Counted from the stretch's first letter, positions 1-9,291 are shown. The stretch is 64,000 nucleotides of DNA from Bacillota bacterium (GCA_023439045.1 JAEXOY010000042.1:79648-143647), one strand, 5' to 3'. The notes: a model not told the origin generated them from the letters alone. Translations and numbers: made by a program.

Positions 1-30
1 ATTGTCAATCATTTTTGAGCTCTAAAACAA

Positions 31-61
31 CTACAGCCAAGGCTTTACGCCTTGGCTGTAG
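31..61 (-). terminator. Rho-independent terminator overlapping the coaX 3' end
   Basis: A perfect 13-bp stem (CTACAGCCAAGGC / GCCTTGGCTGTAG) with a 5-nt loop is followed on the minus strand by TTGTTTT. The coaX stop codon (45-47) lies in the loop, so the last codons of the gene form one arm of the terminator. Confidence 0.8.
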
Positions 62-827
62 GAATATTTCTTTCATAGATTATCCGGAGTCCTTCTAAGG
101 TTAGAGTGCTATCAATGGTTTGTATTGTTGTTGATTCCTCTGCAATGAGCCTTGATAACCCCCCTGTAGCAATCACCTTTATGTTTTCTTCCTGCATTTC
201 AACCTTCATTCTGTTTACTATATTGTCAACTTGTCCAGCATAACCATAGATTATGCCAGATTGCATACTTGCAACTGTATTCTTGCCAATTACACATTCA
301 GGTTTAGCAAGATCTATTCTTGGCAGCTTAGCTGTTTTCTGAAAGAGCGCCTCTAAGCTAATCTTTATCCCTGGACAAATAACCAACCCCAGATACTCAC
401 CAATCGACGAAATAGCACAGAACGTGGTAGCCGTGCCCATATCAACTATTATTAGCGGACCCCCATAGATTTCAAAGCCAGCTACCGCATTGACAATTGT
501 ATCAGCCCCTACTTCCTTGGGATTATGACACTTTACGTTGATGCCTGTCTTGGTACCCGGTCCAACAACAAGTGGGTCTAAACTAAAGTATTTGCGTATG
601 GCATGCTCTAGAGAATACATTATTGGGGGCACAACAGATGCAATTACAACGGCTTTAACTTGGTGTACGTCCAATTGAGCATGATTAAATAGATTAACCA
701 TAAGCATGCCCAACTCATCTGCGGTACGTTCCTTTTCTGTACCAAGCCTCCAATTTGCAAGTAGTCTCTTATCCTTATAGACACCTACTACAATATGAGT
801 ATTACCGACGTCTAGCACCAATAACAT
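45..827 (-). CDS. coaX: Type III pantothenate kinase
   Basis: Phosphorylates pantothenate with ATP, the first step of coenzyme A synthesis, in the cytoplasm. The 260-residue length is normal for the CoaX family, which belongs to the ASKHA fold. Visible motifs are the N-terminal phosphate-binding DVGNTHIVVGV (about residues 6-16), GADTIVNAVAG (about 107-117) and DMGTATTF (about 129-136). The ATG start has GGAGGG 7 nt upstream. It is followed directly by a strong terminator and lies 38 nt after a highly charged low-complexity gene, downstream of birA, so transcription may come from the birA side. CoaX is the potassium-dependent, feedback-insensitive type common in Clostridia. I am confident of the family. 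Confidence 0.95.
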   Translation of the reverse strand: MLLVLDVGNTHIVVGVYKDKRLLANWRLGTEKERTADELGMLMVNLFNHAQLDVHQVKAVVIASVVPPIMYSLEHAIRKYFSLDPLVVGPGTKTGINVKCHNPKEVGADTIVNAVAGFEIYGGPLIIVDMGTATTFCAISSIGEYLGLVICPGIKISLEALFQKTAKLPRIDLAKPECVIGKNTVASMQSGIIYGYAGQVDNIVNRMKVEMQEENIKVIATGGLSRLIAEESTTIQTIDSTLTLEGLRIIYERNIPTAKA

Positions 828-865
828 TATTTACCCTCCACTAATGAGATAAAGTAATATAATAC

Positions 866-1453
866 CTATATTCCTAACCTTATACTTCTTATTTCTTTTA
901 TCTCAAGGTCTATTTCCTTTTCAATTCTCACAATATCAGTCTTTATGTCCTCCAAAGTCTCCTCCGGCTTTGGTCTAGGAGTTCTTGTGTGCTGTCTGTA
1001 AGGTTCTCTACCTTCACGACCTTCCCTAGAATCCCTCTGTTCTCTAGGCTCACGAGGCTCCCTATAGTTCTTCTGGTACTGCCCTTCTCTATGATCTCTA
1101 TGTTGAGAATTGCGGTTTTCTCTCTGGTTATAATCCCGATTTTGTCCATCCCTTTGCTGTGCATGAATAGAGTCTCTTTCACCACTTGCTTTGGAACTAT
1201 CATTGTGGTTATGATTTCTGTAATTGTTTTTACTTACGTCTCTAGATGCATTTTCCCGCACAATATTGTCCCTTGTACCCTGTCCATTAGATGCTGCATC
1301 ACGCCCAGAGGCTCCATGAACATTGTTCCTCTCCCTCTGGTTTTCGCGTTGACTTTCCCTATTGGTATTGTCTCTAGGATGAGCATTCTCCCTTGGGCTA
1401 GTGTTTTCTTTTGGATTAGTATTATTCCTTGGAATATCGTTTTTCTTTACCAC
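866..1453 (-). CDS. Highly charged low-complexity protein, unknown function
   Basis: Not recognised. The 195-residue product consists almost wholly of R, N, E, D, Q, S, G and H, with short imperfect repeats (RENxxxRDN and REPREPREQRDSREGREG types). It should be intrinsically disordered. Only the last 35 residues (from about 160) look able to fold: a Leu/Ile-spaced helix with TLEDIKTDIVRIEKEIDLEI suggests an amphipathic or coiled-coil tail. The start is GTG at 1453, chosen because AGGAGG lies 8 nt upstream; an ATG a few bases before it is closed at once by TGA. It sits between birA and coaX on the same strand. The strong ribosome site and continuous open frame favour a real gene over a chance frame. 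A nucleic-acid-binding or scaffold role is possible but unproven. Confidence 0.7.
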   Translation of the reverse strand: MVKKNDIPRNNTNPKENTSPRENAHPRDNTNRESQRENQRERNNVHGASGRDAASNGQGTRDNIVRENASRDVSKNNYRNHNHNDSSKASGERDSIHAQQRDGQNRDYNQRENRNSQHRDHREGQYQKNYREPREPREQRDSREGREGREPYRQHTRTPRPKPEETLEDIKTDIVRIEKEIDLEIKEIRSIRLGI

Positions 1454-1514
1454 TCACATTTCCTCCTGAATGCCTAATACTCGGCTTTTTTACGAAAGTT
1501 CTAAACGTTCTATT

Positions 1515-2501
1515 CTAAAGGTATCCCATAATTCCGCGAATCTGTATCTCTCCTGCAGTTACTTCACGGACGTGTCCATCACTACATTTTACAATAAGCC
1601 TACCATCATTTGCAATATTATTGGCAATACCTGTATATTCTTCCCCCCTAAATGAGAGCTTTATATGACTTCCTAGAGTAACAGAGTACTTTCTCCAATC
1701 ATCAAGTATTACTTCATTTTGACCATTGAGAAGTTGATTATAAGTATTATCAAGATGTCTGAGAATATTATTAAAAACCAATGCTCTAGAGACCCTACCC
1801 CCAGTTTCCATCCTCAGGGATATTGCCTTTTGCTCCAACTCCCCGGTAAAGCTATCCTTTGGCTGATTAACATTTATTCCAATACCTAGTACTATATGGT
1901 TGACATGTCCTGGTTCAGCACTAAGCTCTGTCAAGATTCCACCTAACTTCTTCCCACTAAGTATTATATCATTTGGCCATTTAATTCCGCAAACTATTCC
2001 CAGTGTATCTTCTATAGCTTCTACTACAGCAACTGATGCTGCAAGAGTAATGACCTGCATACTCTCAGGTTCAATGTTGGGTCTCAGAATACAAGAAAAC
2101 CATATTCCGTCAGAATTGTAAGAGCACCATTCTCTCCCTAGTCGTCCTCTTCCTAGAGACTGTCGCTCAGCTATTACAATTGTGCCATCAGGACACCCCT
2201 CGTTAGCAAGCTTTTTTGCATAATTATTTGTAGAATCAATTTCATAAAAATGTACAATTTTGCTGCCAAACAGTCCGTTCCTATCGCGTATAATCTGCGA
2301 CTCATCTAGAACATCAGCGGCTTCTATAAGCCTATACCCCTTTTTGGAGGAGGATTCTATTTGATAGCCTCTCTGTCGTAACTCATTTATGTGCTTCCAA
2401 ACAGCGGTTCTAGAAACGCCAAGCTCTCGACTTATCTGTTCTCCTGAGATATACTGCTCACTTTTGAGAAGTTGGGATAATATAACCTTTTCCACTGTCA
2501 A
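1515..2501 (-). CDS. birA: Bifunctional biotin protein ligase / biotin operon repressor
   Basis: Activates biotin as biotinyl-AMP and attaches it to carboxylase biotin-carrier lysines; the N-terminal domain makes it a biotin-responsive repressor. A winged helix-turn-helix spans about residues 1-65 (ISGEQISRELGVSRTAVWKH). The catalytic domain carries the biotinyl-AMP loop GRGRLGREW, then KWPNDI and GGIL, followed by a small C-terminal SH3-like domain. An ATG at 2519 overlaps the upstream stop. I prefer the TTG at 2501 because GGAAGGA lies 6 nt before it and the product then begins just before the HTH; a GTG at 2495 is another option. It is likely co-transcribed with the gene upstream. Confidence 0.93.
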   Translation of the reverse strand: MTVEKVILSQLLKSEQYISGEQISRELGVSRTAVWKHINELRQRGYQIESSSKKGYRLIEAADVLDESQIIRDRNGLFGSKIVHFYEIDSTNNYAKKLANEGCPDGTIVIAERQSLGRGRLGREWCSYNSDGIWFSCILRPNIEPESMQVITLAASVAVVEAIEDTLGIVCGIKWPNDIILSGKKLGGILTELSAEPGHVNHIVLGIGINVNQPKDSFTGELEQKAISLRMETGGRVSRALVFNNILRHLDNTYNQLLNGQNEVILDDWRKYSVTLGSHIKLSFRGEEYTGIANNIANDGRLIVKCSDGHVREVTAGEIQIRGIMGYL

Positions 2502-2518
2502 AAAAATTCCTTCCTGCA

Positions 2519-3151
2519 TTATAAACTACAACAAACCTTATCCATATCAGGCCTTTTAATGCAATATACCCTATTCCTTGCATCTCTGAAAATTGTATTG
2601 GGGCCTTGGTGTTCTATTTTTTCAACGCATCCAAACTCATGAAGTCTATCGAGAAGACTATAAAGCATACAATCCTCTAACTCCTCATTCTTTTCTCTAA
2701 GGGTCTCAATAACATTGTTTATGTACAGCTGCTCTGAATTTGCATAGATAACAGGAGAGTCCATTCTCTTGTCCAATACTTTGGCTTCTCCCTGTAGTAT
2801 AGTGGTAGTTACGAGACATTCCGGCAGTCTATACGTACCAAAAGTATACTTTTCTAATGGTATTATTGAACTATAATACAAATCCATAGATTGGGAATCA
2901 CAATTTAGCGCATCATAAATAAACTTGTCTGCTGCAAAGCAATACTTATTTAGTACCTGCAGCTTCAAACAGGTGTAGTTACTATCTCTGTACTTGTCCA
3001 TATCGTCCTTTGGATTTAAAAGGGCGGAGAAACAGAGCTTTTCTACACCTTCCATCATAACTTTCTTGTCATGAAAGGAAGAAAGCTTCATACCACAATC
3101 AAGGATATCGTCAACATCTTCTGTCTTAACAAAATAATATACCTCGGGCAT
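2519..3151 (-). CDS. Conserved-looking hypothetical protein
   Basis: I do not recognise this 210-residue protein. It has no signal peptide or membrane segment. Its N-terminus (VYYFVKTEDVDDILDCGMKL) loosely recalls proteins in which a short loop precedes a DxGL-type turn, as in some ADP-ribosyltransferase-like folds such as DarT, but I see no catalytic motif set and would not assign that function. It has seven cysteines, including a C-terminal VCCSL. The start at 3151 is chosen over an in-frame ATG 18 nt upstream because GGGGGA lies at a good distance from it. Its stop overlaps the first possible birA start (TAATG), so the two genes are probably co-transcribed, downstream of the cyanophycin genes. 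Confidence 0.7.
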   Translation of the reverse strand: MPEVYYFVKTEDVDDILDCGMKLSSFHDKKVMMEGVEKLCFSALLNPKDDMDKYRDSNYTCLKLQVLNKYCFAADKFIYDALNCDSQSMDLYYSSIIPLEKYTFGTYRLPECLVTTTILQGEAKVLDKRMDSPVIYANSEQLYINNVIETLREKNEELEDCMLYSLLDRLHEFGCVEKIEHQGPNTIFRDARNRVYCIKRPDMDKVCCSL

Positions 3152-3259
3152 TTTAATCCCCCACAACATTGCTTTTGGTACTATTATATAACAAAATTAC
3201 TCTATGCTATAGTGGTATATAAAATTTTTCTATAAATTTCCCCTGTTTATATAGATTTC

Positions 3260-5968
3260 CTACAACACTCCCTTTACCATGTTTTGCTTATTAGGTACAT
3301 CTGACTTAAGTATACTCTGGGTTAATAAATCTACTGCATCTTGCTGGTTTTTGAATTTTGTAATTAAAGAAATTGCAGAATCAAAATCTTCATACAATAA
3401 TACTATAAGGTCATTTGGCAAAGCATCCAGCATTGCTTTTTCCAAAGCCACAATTTCACTCAATACAACCTCTACATCTTGAGGGTCCATGCCACCATTG
3501 AGCATCTCCTCCTTCATAATTGCTGCTACTTCTCCTGGTTTTCTTCCTCTTAGGTCGACGTCCTCTTTGATATATACCCTATCAAAAGACTTAGCACATA
3601 AAAGAGCTACTTCTCTTATATTACTATCCAATCTATCCCCAGGCATGCCAACTACTCCTACCAGACGCTTAGGCTTGAGCTTTTGAATATATTTAATAAC
3701 TGCACTATATCCAGCGATATTATGGCTATAGTCAACCATTATTTTAAAGCTACCAACATCAAAGATATTAAAGCGTCCGGGGTTAGTAATTGCGTCCGGT
3801 TTAAATGTGGATAATCCCCTTCTAATATTTTCACAACTTATTGATAGACCAATTAGTGCAGATATAGCTGCAAGAGAATTCTCTATATTGCATTCAATTA
3901 AACCGTCCATTGTAATAGGTATATCCTCTAGCGCCATAAGGGGCGTCCGCTTTGACCCCCTCGAAATCCAGATATAATTATCTTTTACGTATACCGCTAT
4001 GTTGTCATGTTGCTTCAAGTGCCTTTTTATAAGGGCATTTGAACCACTTCTGGCAAACAGTATAGCTTTGCTTCGTACCCTTTGAAGCATAAATGGAGTT
4101 GTCGTATCATCTGCATTTAAAACTGCAAATCCTGAAGGCTTAACTGCTTCCACTACCAAGGCCTTAATATTTGCAAGATCCTCAATAGTATTGACACCAT
4201 CTAGCCCCAAGTGATCATCACTAATGTTAGTCAAAACTGCAACATCTGCCAAATCATATCCTAATCCCTTTCTAACAATGCCACCTCTGGCGGTTTCAAG
4301 GACTGCTGCCTCTACCCTTTTATCATAAAGCACTCTAGCCGCGCTCACCGGTCCTGTCATGTCGCCCTTTTGAACGCAATCGTTACCGATATATATTCCA
4401 CTTGTAGTAGTCATTCCAACGCAAATTCCACATTTAGAAAGGGTGTGCCTGATTAGTCTTGTTGTGGTAGTTTTTCCATTTGTACCAGTAACAGCTACAA
4501 TTGGTATGGTGTATTTTTGATTTTCAGGATATAGCATATCCATAATATCAGCAGCAACATTCACAGGATGTCCCTCTGAGGGATACATGTGCATTCTAAG
4601 GCCGGGGGCAGCATTTACCTCTATTATTGATCCACCTTTGTTAATAGGAATGGCTATATCAGGGCATACGAAATCGATGCCTGCCACATCAAGGTTAAGA
4701 GCATCTGCTGCTGCAATTGCATACGCAGCATTTTGTGGGTGAATGAGTTCCGTACAATTGATTGCTGTTCCACCAGTGCTGAGGTTGGCATTATGCCTAA
4801 CAAAAATCTTTTCTCCCAAAGAAGGAATGTATTTTTCACTTAAGCCCTGTGCAGCCAAACAACTCATTGCAATATCGTCCAATCGCAGCTTTGTCAGTGG
4901 TTTTTCGTGATCATTTCCTCTGAGTGGATTTTTATTTTCTATATTGACGAGCTCTAATATATTGTGTACCCCGTCACCCGTAACACATGGCGGAATTCTT
5001 TTGGCAACAGCGCTCACCCTACCGCCAACTACTAATACTCTATAATCGTAGCCTTTAATATAGTCTTCAACAATTACCTTTCTTGAAAAGCTTAGAGCCT
5101 CGTAGTAAGCCTTTTCTAGTTCAGTGCTGTCATTGATATTGATGGTTACGCCTTTTCCCTGATTAGAGTCGGAGGGTTTGACGACAACCGGGTATCTTAC
5201 AAGCTCGGCAGCCTTTTTTGCTTCTTCAAAATCAAGCACCACCATACCATAAGGTGCAGGAATACCACTATCCAACAACACTCTTTTTGTCATTTCTTTA
5301 TCTGATACAATATCCACAGCAATACAGCTAGTTTTATCTGTAAGTGATGCTTGTACACATCTCGTATATTTTCCATAGCCTAGTTTAAGAACACTTGAGT
5401 CCTGTACCCTACTAACAGGAATTCCCCGTCTGACTGCCTCATCAAATAAAGCTTTTGTACTGGGTCCCAAATCAGTTCGTGCCGATAGTTCTCTGAGACT
5501 AAACAACATATTATCTCCAAAATCATTTATTTCCTTGGTGGTGATGGCTATCCCGTTTTGTCCAGAAATTAAAATAATAAATTCAACGCACTTTTTTGCA
5601 CATTCTATAGCAACTACTTCATTTTCATATTCACACACAACACAATAGCTTGAAGAACTTCCTATCTGCCTTGTTCTTCCATACTTTACCGGATATCCAA
5701 GTATATTCTGAACTTCAATAATGAGGTGCTCTGTTACGTGACCGATATAGGTACCTTCTATAAGCCTCTCTCCAAATCCACCACTATAACCTACTCCGCA
5801 GGTGTGCTGTGCCAAGTTGGGGAAGCTCCCCAATAATCTTTTATTGAAATCCTGAATATCTCTGGTCGGGCCGTTTTCAAAGGGTGCAATGTCCAATACC
5901 ATCTTTATAGTTTTTCTATGTGAATAAATATTTCTTCCCTTGAAGCAATGAATGCTTTGTATATGCAC
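3260..5968 (-). CDS. cphA: Cyanophycin synthetase
   Basis: Polymerises aspartate and arginine into the nitrogen reserve cyanophycin, using ATP for each bond. The 902-residue length is typical. Domain order: an N-terminal CphA-specific domain (1 to about 160), an ATP-grasp domain (about 210-480, with YPVVVKPSDSNQGKGV and the DFVCPD/EVNAAPGLRMH metal-binding region), then a Mur-ligase-like domain with P-loop VAVTGTNGKTTTTR near residue 490 and a C-terminal Mur domain (NPGRFN, DYSHN). The start is GTG with AGGAGG 10 nt upstream. It lies 34 nt after cphB, so the two form an operon pairing polymer synthesis with breakdown. All catalytic blocks appear intact. Confidence 0.95.
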   Translation of the reverse strand: MHIQSIHCFKGRNIYSHRKTIKMVLDIAPFENGPTRDIQDFNKRLLGSFPNLAQHTCGVGYSGGFGERLIEGTYIGHVTEHLIIEVQNILGYPVKYGRTRQIGSSSSYCVVCEYENEVVAIECAKKCVEFIILISGQNGIAITTKEINDFGDNMLFSLRELSARTDLGPSTKALFDEAVRRGIPVSRVQDSSVLKLGYGKYTRCVQASLTDKTSCIAVDIVSDKEMTKRVLLDSGIPAPYGMVVLDFEEAKKAAELVRYPVVVKPSDSNQGKGVTININDSTELEKAYYEALSFSRKVIVEDYIKGYDYRVLVVGGRVSAVAKRIPPCVTGDGVHNILELVNIENKNPLRGNDHEKPLTKLRLDDIAMSCLAAQGLSEKYIPSLGEKIFVRHNANLSTGGTAINCTELIHPQNAAYAIAAADALNLDVAGIDFVCPDIAIPINKGGSIIEVNAAPGLRMHMYPSEGHPVNVAADIMDMLYPENQKYTIPIVAVTGTNGKTTTTRLIRHTLSKCGICVGMTTTSGIYIGNDCVQKGDMTGPVSAARVLYDKRVEAAVLETARGGIVRKGLGYDLADVAVLTNISDDHLGLDGVNTIEDLANIKALVVEAVKPSGFAVLNADDTTTPFMLQRVRSKAILFARSGSNALIKRHLKQHDNIAVYVKDNYIWISRGSKRTPLMALEDIPITMDGLIECNIENSLAAISALIGLSISCENIRRGLSTFKPDAITNPGRFNIFDVGSFKIMVDYSHNIAGYSAVIKYIQKLKPKRLVGVVGMPGDRLDSNIREVALLCAKSFDRVYIKEDVDLRGRKPGEVAAIMKEEMLNGGMDPQDVEVVLSEIVALEKAMLDALPNDLIVLLYEDFDSAISLITKFKNQQDAVDLLTQSILKSDVPNKQNMVKGVL

Positions 5969-6002
5969 TTTTTGTCTTCCTCCTAAGAAGCCAGGCTATG
6001 AG

Positions 6003-6809
6003 CTATGATTTCATAACCTGCATTTTTTTTAAATCAAATCCATATCCATTTGGTAATACATGCAATTTTATATCCGAGAGTGCAATAATCTCTTCTGGTG
6101 CAAGCTCAGATACATTTGACAAATCTATATTTCTTCCATCCACTACAGTAACGCAATTAGTTCCAACAACATCAAAGGACTTATTTCCATTAACAATAAT
6201 AGCTGTGTCCTCATCAATTCCGACGCCTATAACTGATGGATTTTGAGCTACACCAATGAGAAGCCTGCCCAATCTGCCTCTTTGTTCAAAGTGCTGATCA
6301 ATAATGACACCATTCAAAAAGCCCAAGCCTGGTGACATGCCAAGTGTGCATTTGCGGGCGGCAGCATTGCCGGAGCCCTCAACAATCATTGTGCTGCTCA
6401 TGGCGGAGGCTCCGGCGCTTGTACCTATTATTGGAGCACCTTTGTTATATAAATTTTTTAGAGCATCATTGGTCTTTGTACCACCTAAAATACTGGTAAT
6501 TCTAAGCTGGTCTCCTCCAGTAAAAAAAACGCCTGTTGCATTTGATATTCTCTGTACAACAGTTTCATCATTCGCTTCTATTCTATTATTAATATTTAAT
6601 ATATCAATGGAACCAACACCTAATCTTGAAAATACGTTGCGGTATTCCTCACCTACCTCTTGAGGCTTTTGAGTTGCTGTTGTCAATACCACAATTCTAG
6701 CAGACTCATCTCCGCATAGATCTATGGCATGTTTAAGTACATGGCTTTCACCCCATTTGTCTTCTGCACCGCCAATTATAACCAGCTTATTTTTTATAGC
6801 TTCGTCCAT
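6003..6809 (-). CDS. cphB: Cyanophycinase
   Basis: A serine exopeptidase of family S51 that releases beta-Asp-Arg dipeptides from cyanophycin. The nucleophile lies in GTSAGASAMS (about residues 128-137), with FFTGGDQLRI upstream and a DQHFEQRGRLGRL block downstream, as expected for the family. The start at 6809 (MDEAIKNKL) is preferred over an in-frame ATG 42 nt upstream because GGGAGGAAG precedes it directly. The product of about 268 residues has no signal peptide, so it acts on cytoplasmic granules. It is the first gene of the cphB-cphA pair. Storage and mobilisation genes in one transcript imply control mainly at the protein or substrate level. Confidence 0.93.
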   Translation of the reverse strand: MDEAIKNKLVIIGGAEDKWGESHVLKHAIDLCGDESARIVVLTTATQKPQEVGEEYRNVFSRLGVGSIDILNINNRIEANDETVVQRISNATGVFFTGGDQLRITSILGGTKTNDALKNLYNKGAPIIGTSAGASAMSSTMIVEGSGNAAARKCTLGMSPGLGFLNGVIIDQHFEQRGRLGRLLIGVAQNPSVIGVGIDEDTAIIVNGNKSFDVVGTNCVTVVDGRNIDLSNVSELAPEEIIALSDIKLHVLPNGYGFDLKKMQVMKS

Positions 6810-6872
6810 ACTTCCTCCCAAAATATCCCTAATGAATTTTCCCTCTCTCACTTATGCAGGAGCAGCTCAAAT

Positions 6873-7151
6873 TTAAATACGTAGAAACAGCTCCTTTGCC
6901 ATGCCCATTAGTTGAGCACTGAAAAAAAGCCCTAAACACATCGATATAATTGAAACTACTATAATATAAACTCCAACTCTACTGTCTGTATCCTTGCATG
7001 ATAAAATTCCCGAAACAACTCCTAGCATACCGAATACCAAAGGGTATATAACAAGCGCCATTACCGCAGAAATCCATCCAAGCCCAACAAATGTGCGGTG
7101 CTTAAGTAGCACTTTATCTTTTAGTATTCCTTGTCCGCTCAATTTATTCAT
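6873..7151 (-). CDS. Small two-helix membrane protein, unknown function
   Basis: A 92-residue protein with a short basic N-terminus and two hydrophobic segments (about residues 21-50 and 60-85) separated by SCKDTDSRVG. It may belong to the broad group of small DUF4190-like membrane proteins, but I do not assign it firmly. It lies 63 nt upstream of cphB on the same strand and may be the first gene of the cyanophycin transcript. The ATG is preceded by GGAGAGGGAT, a good ribosome site. Confidence 0.65.
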   Translation of the reverse strand: MNKLSGQGILKDKVLLKHRTFVGLGWISAVMALVIYPLVFGMLGVVSGILSCKDTDSRVGVYIIVVSIISMCLGLFFSAQLMGMAKELFLRI

Positions 7152-7481
7152 CCCTCTCCAAACAAATATTTTTAGCTTATTTTGCTCAATTTCACTGGCT
7201 ATTATTTACCGGAATACGAGTTTATATTCATTTATTTAACTTTACTTCAACACTTCTATAAGGGAAATTGCAGGAAGAAAAGTCGTAAATTGCATTTGTA
7301 TCAAATTACCAATGGTATACATAATACTTTTATGGTATATTAAAATCCGCCATGCAATTTCGATAAAAACGAAAAACACAAGAATCTTACTTATATGGAA
7401 GAAAGTGTTGGTTTTGAAATTTATTTTTTTGCACAAATTTAATATTGCAAAAAAACACAATTTTAGAAGGGGGATTTATTA
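7152..7481. other. Divergent intergenic region between the cph genes and oppA
   Basis: A 330-nt AT-rich gap between two outward-facing transcription units. It should contain both promoters. A 72-codon open frame on the minus strand (7242-7460) has no convincing ribosome site and looks fortuitous. The oppA ribosome site AGAAGGGGGA is at the right end. Confidence 0.6.
7414..7443 (+). promoter_or_regulatory. Candidate sigma-A promoter for opp
   Basis: TTGAAA (7414-7419) and TTTAAT (7438-7443) are separated by 18 nt, 38 nt before the oppA ATG. The surrounding sequence is very AT-rich, so a chance match is possible. Confidence 0.35.
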
Positions 7482-9110
7482 ATGAAATTTGCAAAAAGAA
7501 TAATAGCCTTATCATTGGCTTTTGCAGTTTCTGCCGGTATTTTGGCAGGCTGCGGCGGAGCAAATTCAAATGCTCAGGTACTTAGACTTAACAACTCTGA
7601 GGAACCCGGTTCACTACACCCTGCAATAGTTCAGGGCTCACATGAATCATGGATACTAGAGAATATAATGGAAGGTCTCTATAAAAAAGATCCTGGTGCT
7701 AAGATTGTTCCCGGTATTGCTAAGGAAGAAGCAACAGTAAGTGAAGATGGACTTGTTTATACATTTAAATTAAGAGATGATGCCGTATGGACAAATGGGG
7801 ACCCTGTTACTGCTCAGGACTTTGAATACTCATGGAAGTATACACTCAATCCAAATACTCCATCTAATTATTCATATCAACTTTACTATATAAAGGGCGC
7901 TGAGGCATTCAATACTTCTAAAGAGACAGATGCAGCAAAACTTAAGGATTTAGAAAATGCTGTCGGGGTTAAATCTCTTGATGACAAGACTCTTGAGGTA
8001 ACACTTGAAAGACCTACACCTTACTTCTTGGAATTAACTAGTTTCTTTACTTACCTCCCTATAAACAAAAAGGTTCAAGAAGCCGATGCTAATTGGGATA
8101 AGGAAGCTGAAACCTATGTATCAAATGGTCCTTTCACAATGACAGAATGGAACCATAAACAAAATATAAAGTTAACAAAGAGCGAAACTTATTACGATAA
8201 AGATAAGATAAAACTTGAAGGTGTAGATTTTGCTATGATATCAGATGAAAACACTGCATGGCAGATGTACCAATCAGGAGAACTTCACCTTACAATGCCT
8301 GTTCCTCAGGAAATAACAGCAAAATTAAGAGCCGAAGGAAATGACGAGCTTAATATTGCACCAGACTTTACAACTTACTTCTATAGATTTAACACCACAA
8401 GAAAGCCATTCAATAATGTAAAGGTTCGTAAGGCTCTTGCAATGGCATTGGACAGAACTGCACTAGTTGAAAAGGTAGTTAAGGGTGGCCAGACACCTGC
8501 ATATGGTTTTGTTACTATGGGCATACCTGACGAAAACGGAAACGAATATCAGACAAATGATTACTTCAAGGAAGATTTTGTAGAAGCAAAGAGACTGCTA
8601 GAAGAAGGTTTGAAGGAAGAAGGAATGTCACTTAATACATTCTCTTTTACAATCCTTTATAACACAATGGAGAGCCATAAAAAGATAGCAGAAGCTATTC
8701 AAGACATGTGGAAGACGAACTTAGGGGTTAATGTTAAGCTTGAAAATGTTGAATTTCAGGTTAAGCTCGATAGAGAAGATAAACTCGATTATGACGTATC
8801 TCGTTCAGGATGGACTGGTGACTACGTTGATCCAATGACATTCTTGGATATGTTCTTGTCTACAAGCACTCAGAATGACAGCGGCTTTGCAAATGCGGAA
8901 TACGATAAGCTTATACACCAAGCTCAGTCTTCAAATGATCAGAAGGTAAGAATGGATGCAATGAGAAAGGCAGAAAAGATTCTTATGGATGAAATGCCTA
9001 TAATTCCAATATACTTCTATACTAGACCTTATGTGCTTAAATCAAATGTTGAGGGTGTATTTGACATAGTAAACAGATACCCACAGTTTAAATATGCTGA
9101 GATAAAGTAG
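7482..9110 (+). CDS. oppA: Oligopeptide ABC transporter substrate-binding lipoprotein
   Basis: The extracellular peptide-capture subunit of an Opp importer (SBP family 5). A lipoprotein signal peptide (MKFAKRIIALSLAFAVSAG) ends in the lipobox LAGC near residue 23, so the mature protein is lipid-anchored on the outer face of the membrane. Family motifs include PGSLHPA, the SEDGLVYTFKLRDDAVWTNG block and KVRKALAMALDR. The 542-residue length is normal. ATG is preceded by AGAAGGGGGA. A strong terminator follows the gene, ahead of oppB, which would allow excess binding protein over the permease subunits. Confidence 0.93.
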   Translation: MKFAKRIIALSLAFAVSAGILAGCGGANSNAQVLRLNNSEEPGSLHPAIVQGSHESWILENIMEGLYKKDPGAKIVPGIAKEEATVSEDGLVYTFKLRDDAVWTNGDPVTAQDFEYSWKYTLNPNTPSNYSYQLYYIKGAEAFNTSKETDAAKLKDLENAVGVKSLDDKTLEVTLERPTPYFLELTSFFTYLPINKKVQEADANWDKEAETYVSNGPFTMTEWNHKQNIKLTKSETYYDKDKIKLEGVDFAMISDENTAWQMYQSGELHLTMPVPQEITAKLRAEGNDELNIAPDFTTYFYRFNTTRKPFNNVKVRKALAMALDRTALVEKVVKGGQTPAYGFVTMGIPDENGNEYQTNDYFKEDFVEAKRLLEEGLKEEGMSLNTFSFTILYNTMESHKKIAEAIQDMWKTNLGVNVKLENVEFQVKLDREDKLDYDVSRSGWTGDYVDPMTFLDMFLSTSTQNDSGFANAEYDKLIHQAQSSNDQKVRMDAMRKAEKILMDEMPIIPIYFYTRPYVLKSNVEGVFDIVNRYPQFKYAEIK

Positions 9111-9145
9111 TATTTATTAAAGGTTTTACCGAATTAATTAAGTGT

Positions 9146-9187
9146 GGGAAGTCATTGCTATAAATGACTTCCCTTATTTTTTTATTA
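9146..9187 (+). terminator. Terminator between oppA and oppB
   Basis: Perfect 11-bp stem GGGAAGTCATT / AATGACTTCCC with a 6-nt loop, followed by TTATTTTTTT. It probably attenuates read-through from oppA into oppBCDF. Confidence 0.85.
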
Positions 9188-9291
9188 ACCATATAGAAAT
9201 TTACTTTGAAATAATAAATTAGTTTCATCTATGACATACTAATATCAAATTAGTACTTATAAAACTTCAATGGAAGAAGGTATGAATATAC

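Noticed and set aside
989..1477. 162-codon plus-strand frame, hydrophobic product
   Set aside because: It is the complement of the charged minus-strand gene, and its hydrophobic composition follows from that; it has no ribosome site.
7242..7460. 72-codon minus-strand frame before oppA
   Set aside because: No ribosome site, AT-driven composition, and it covers the likely opp promoter.
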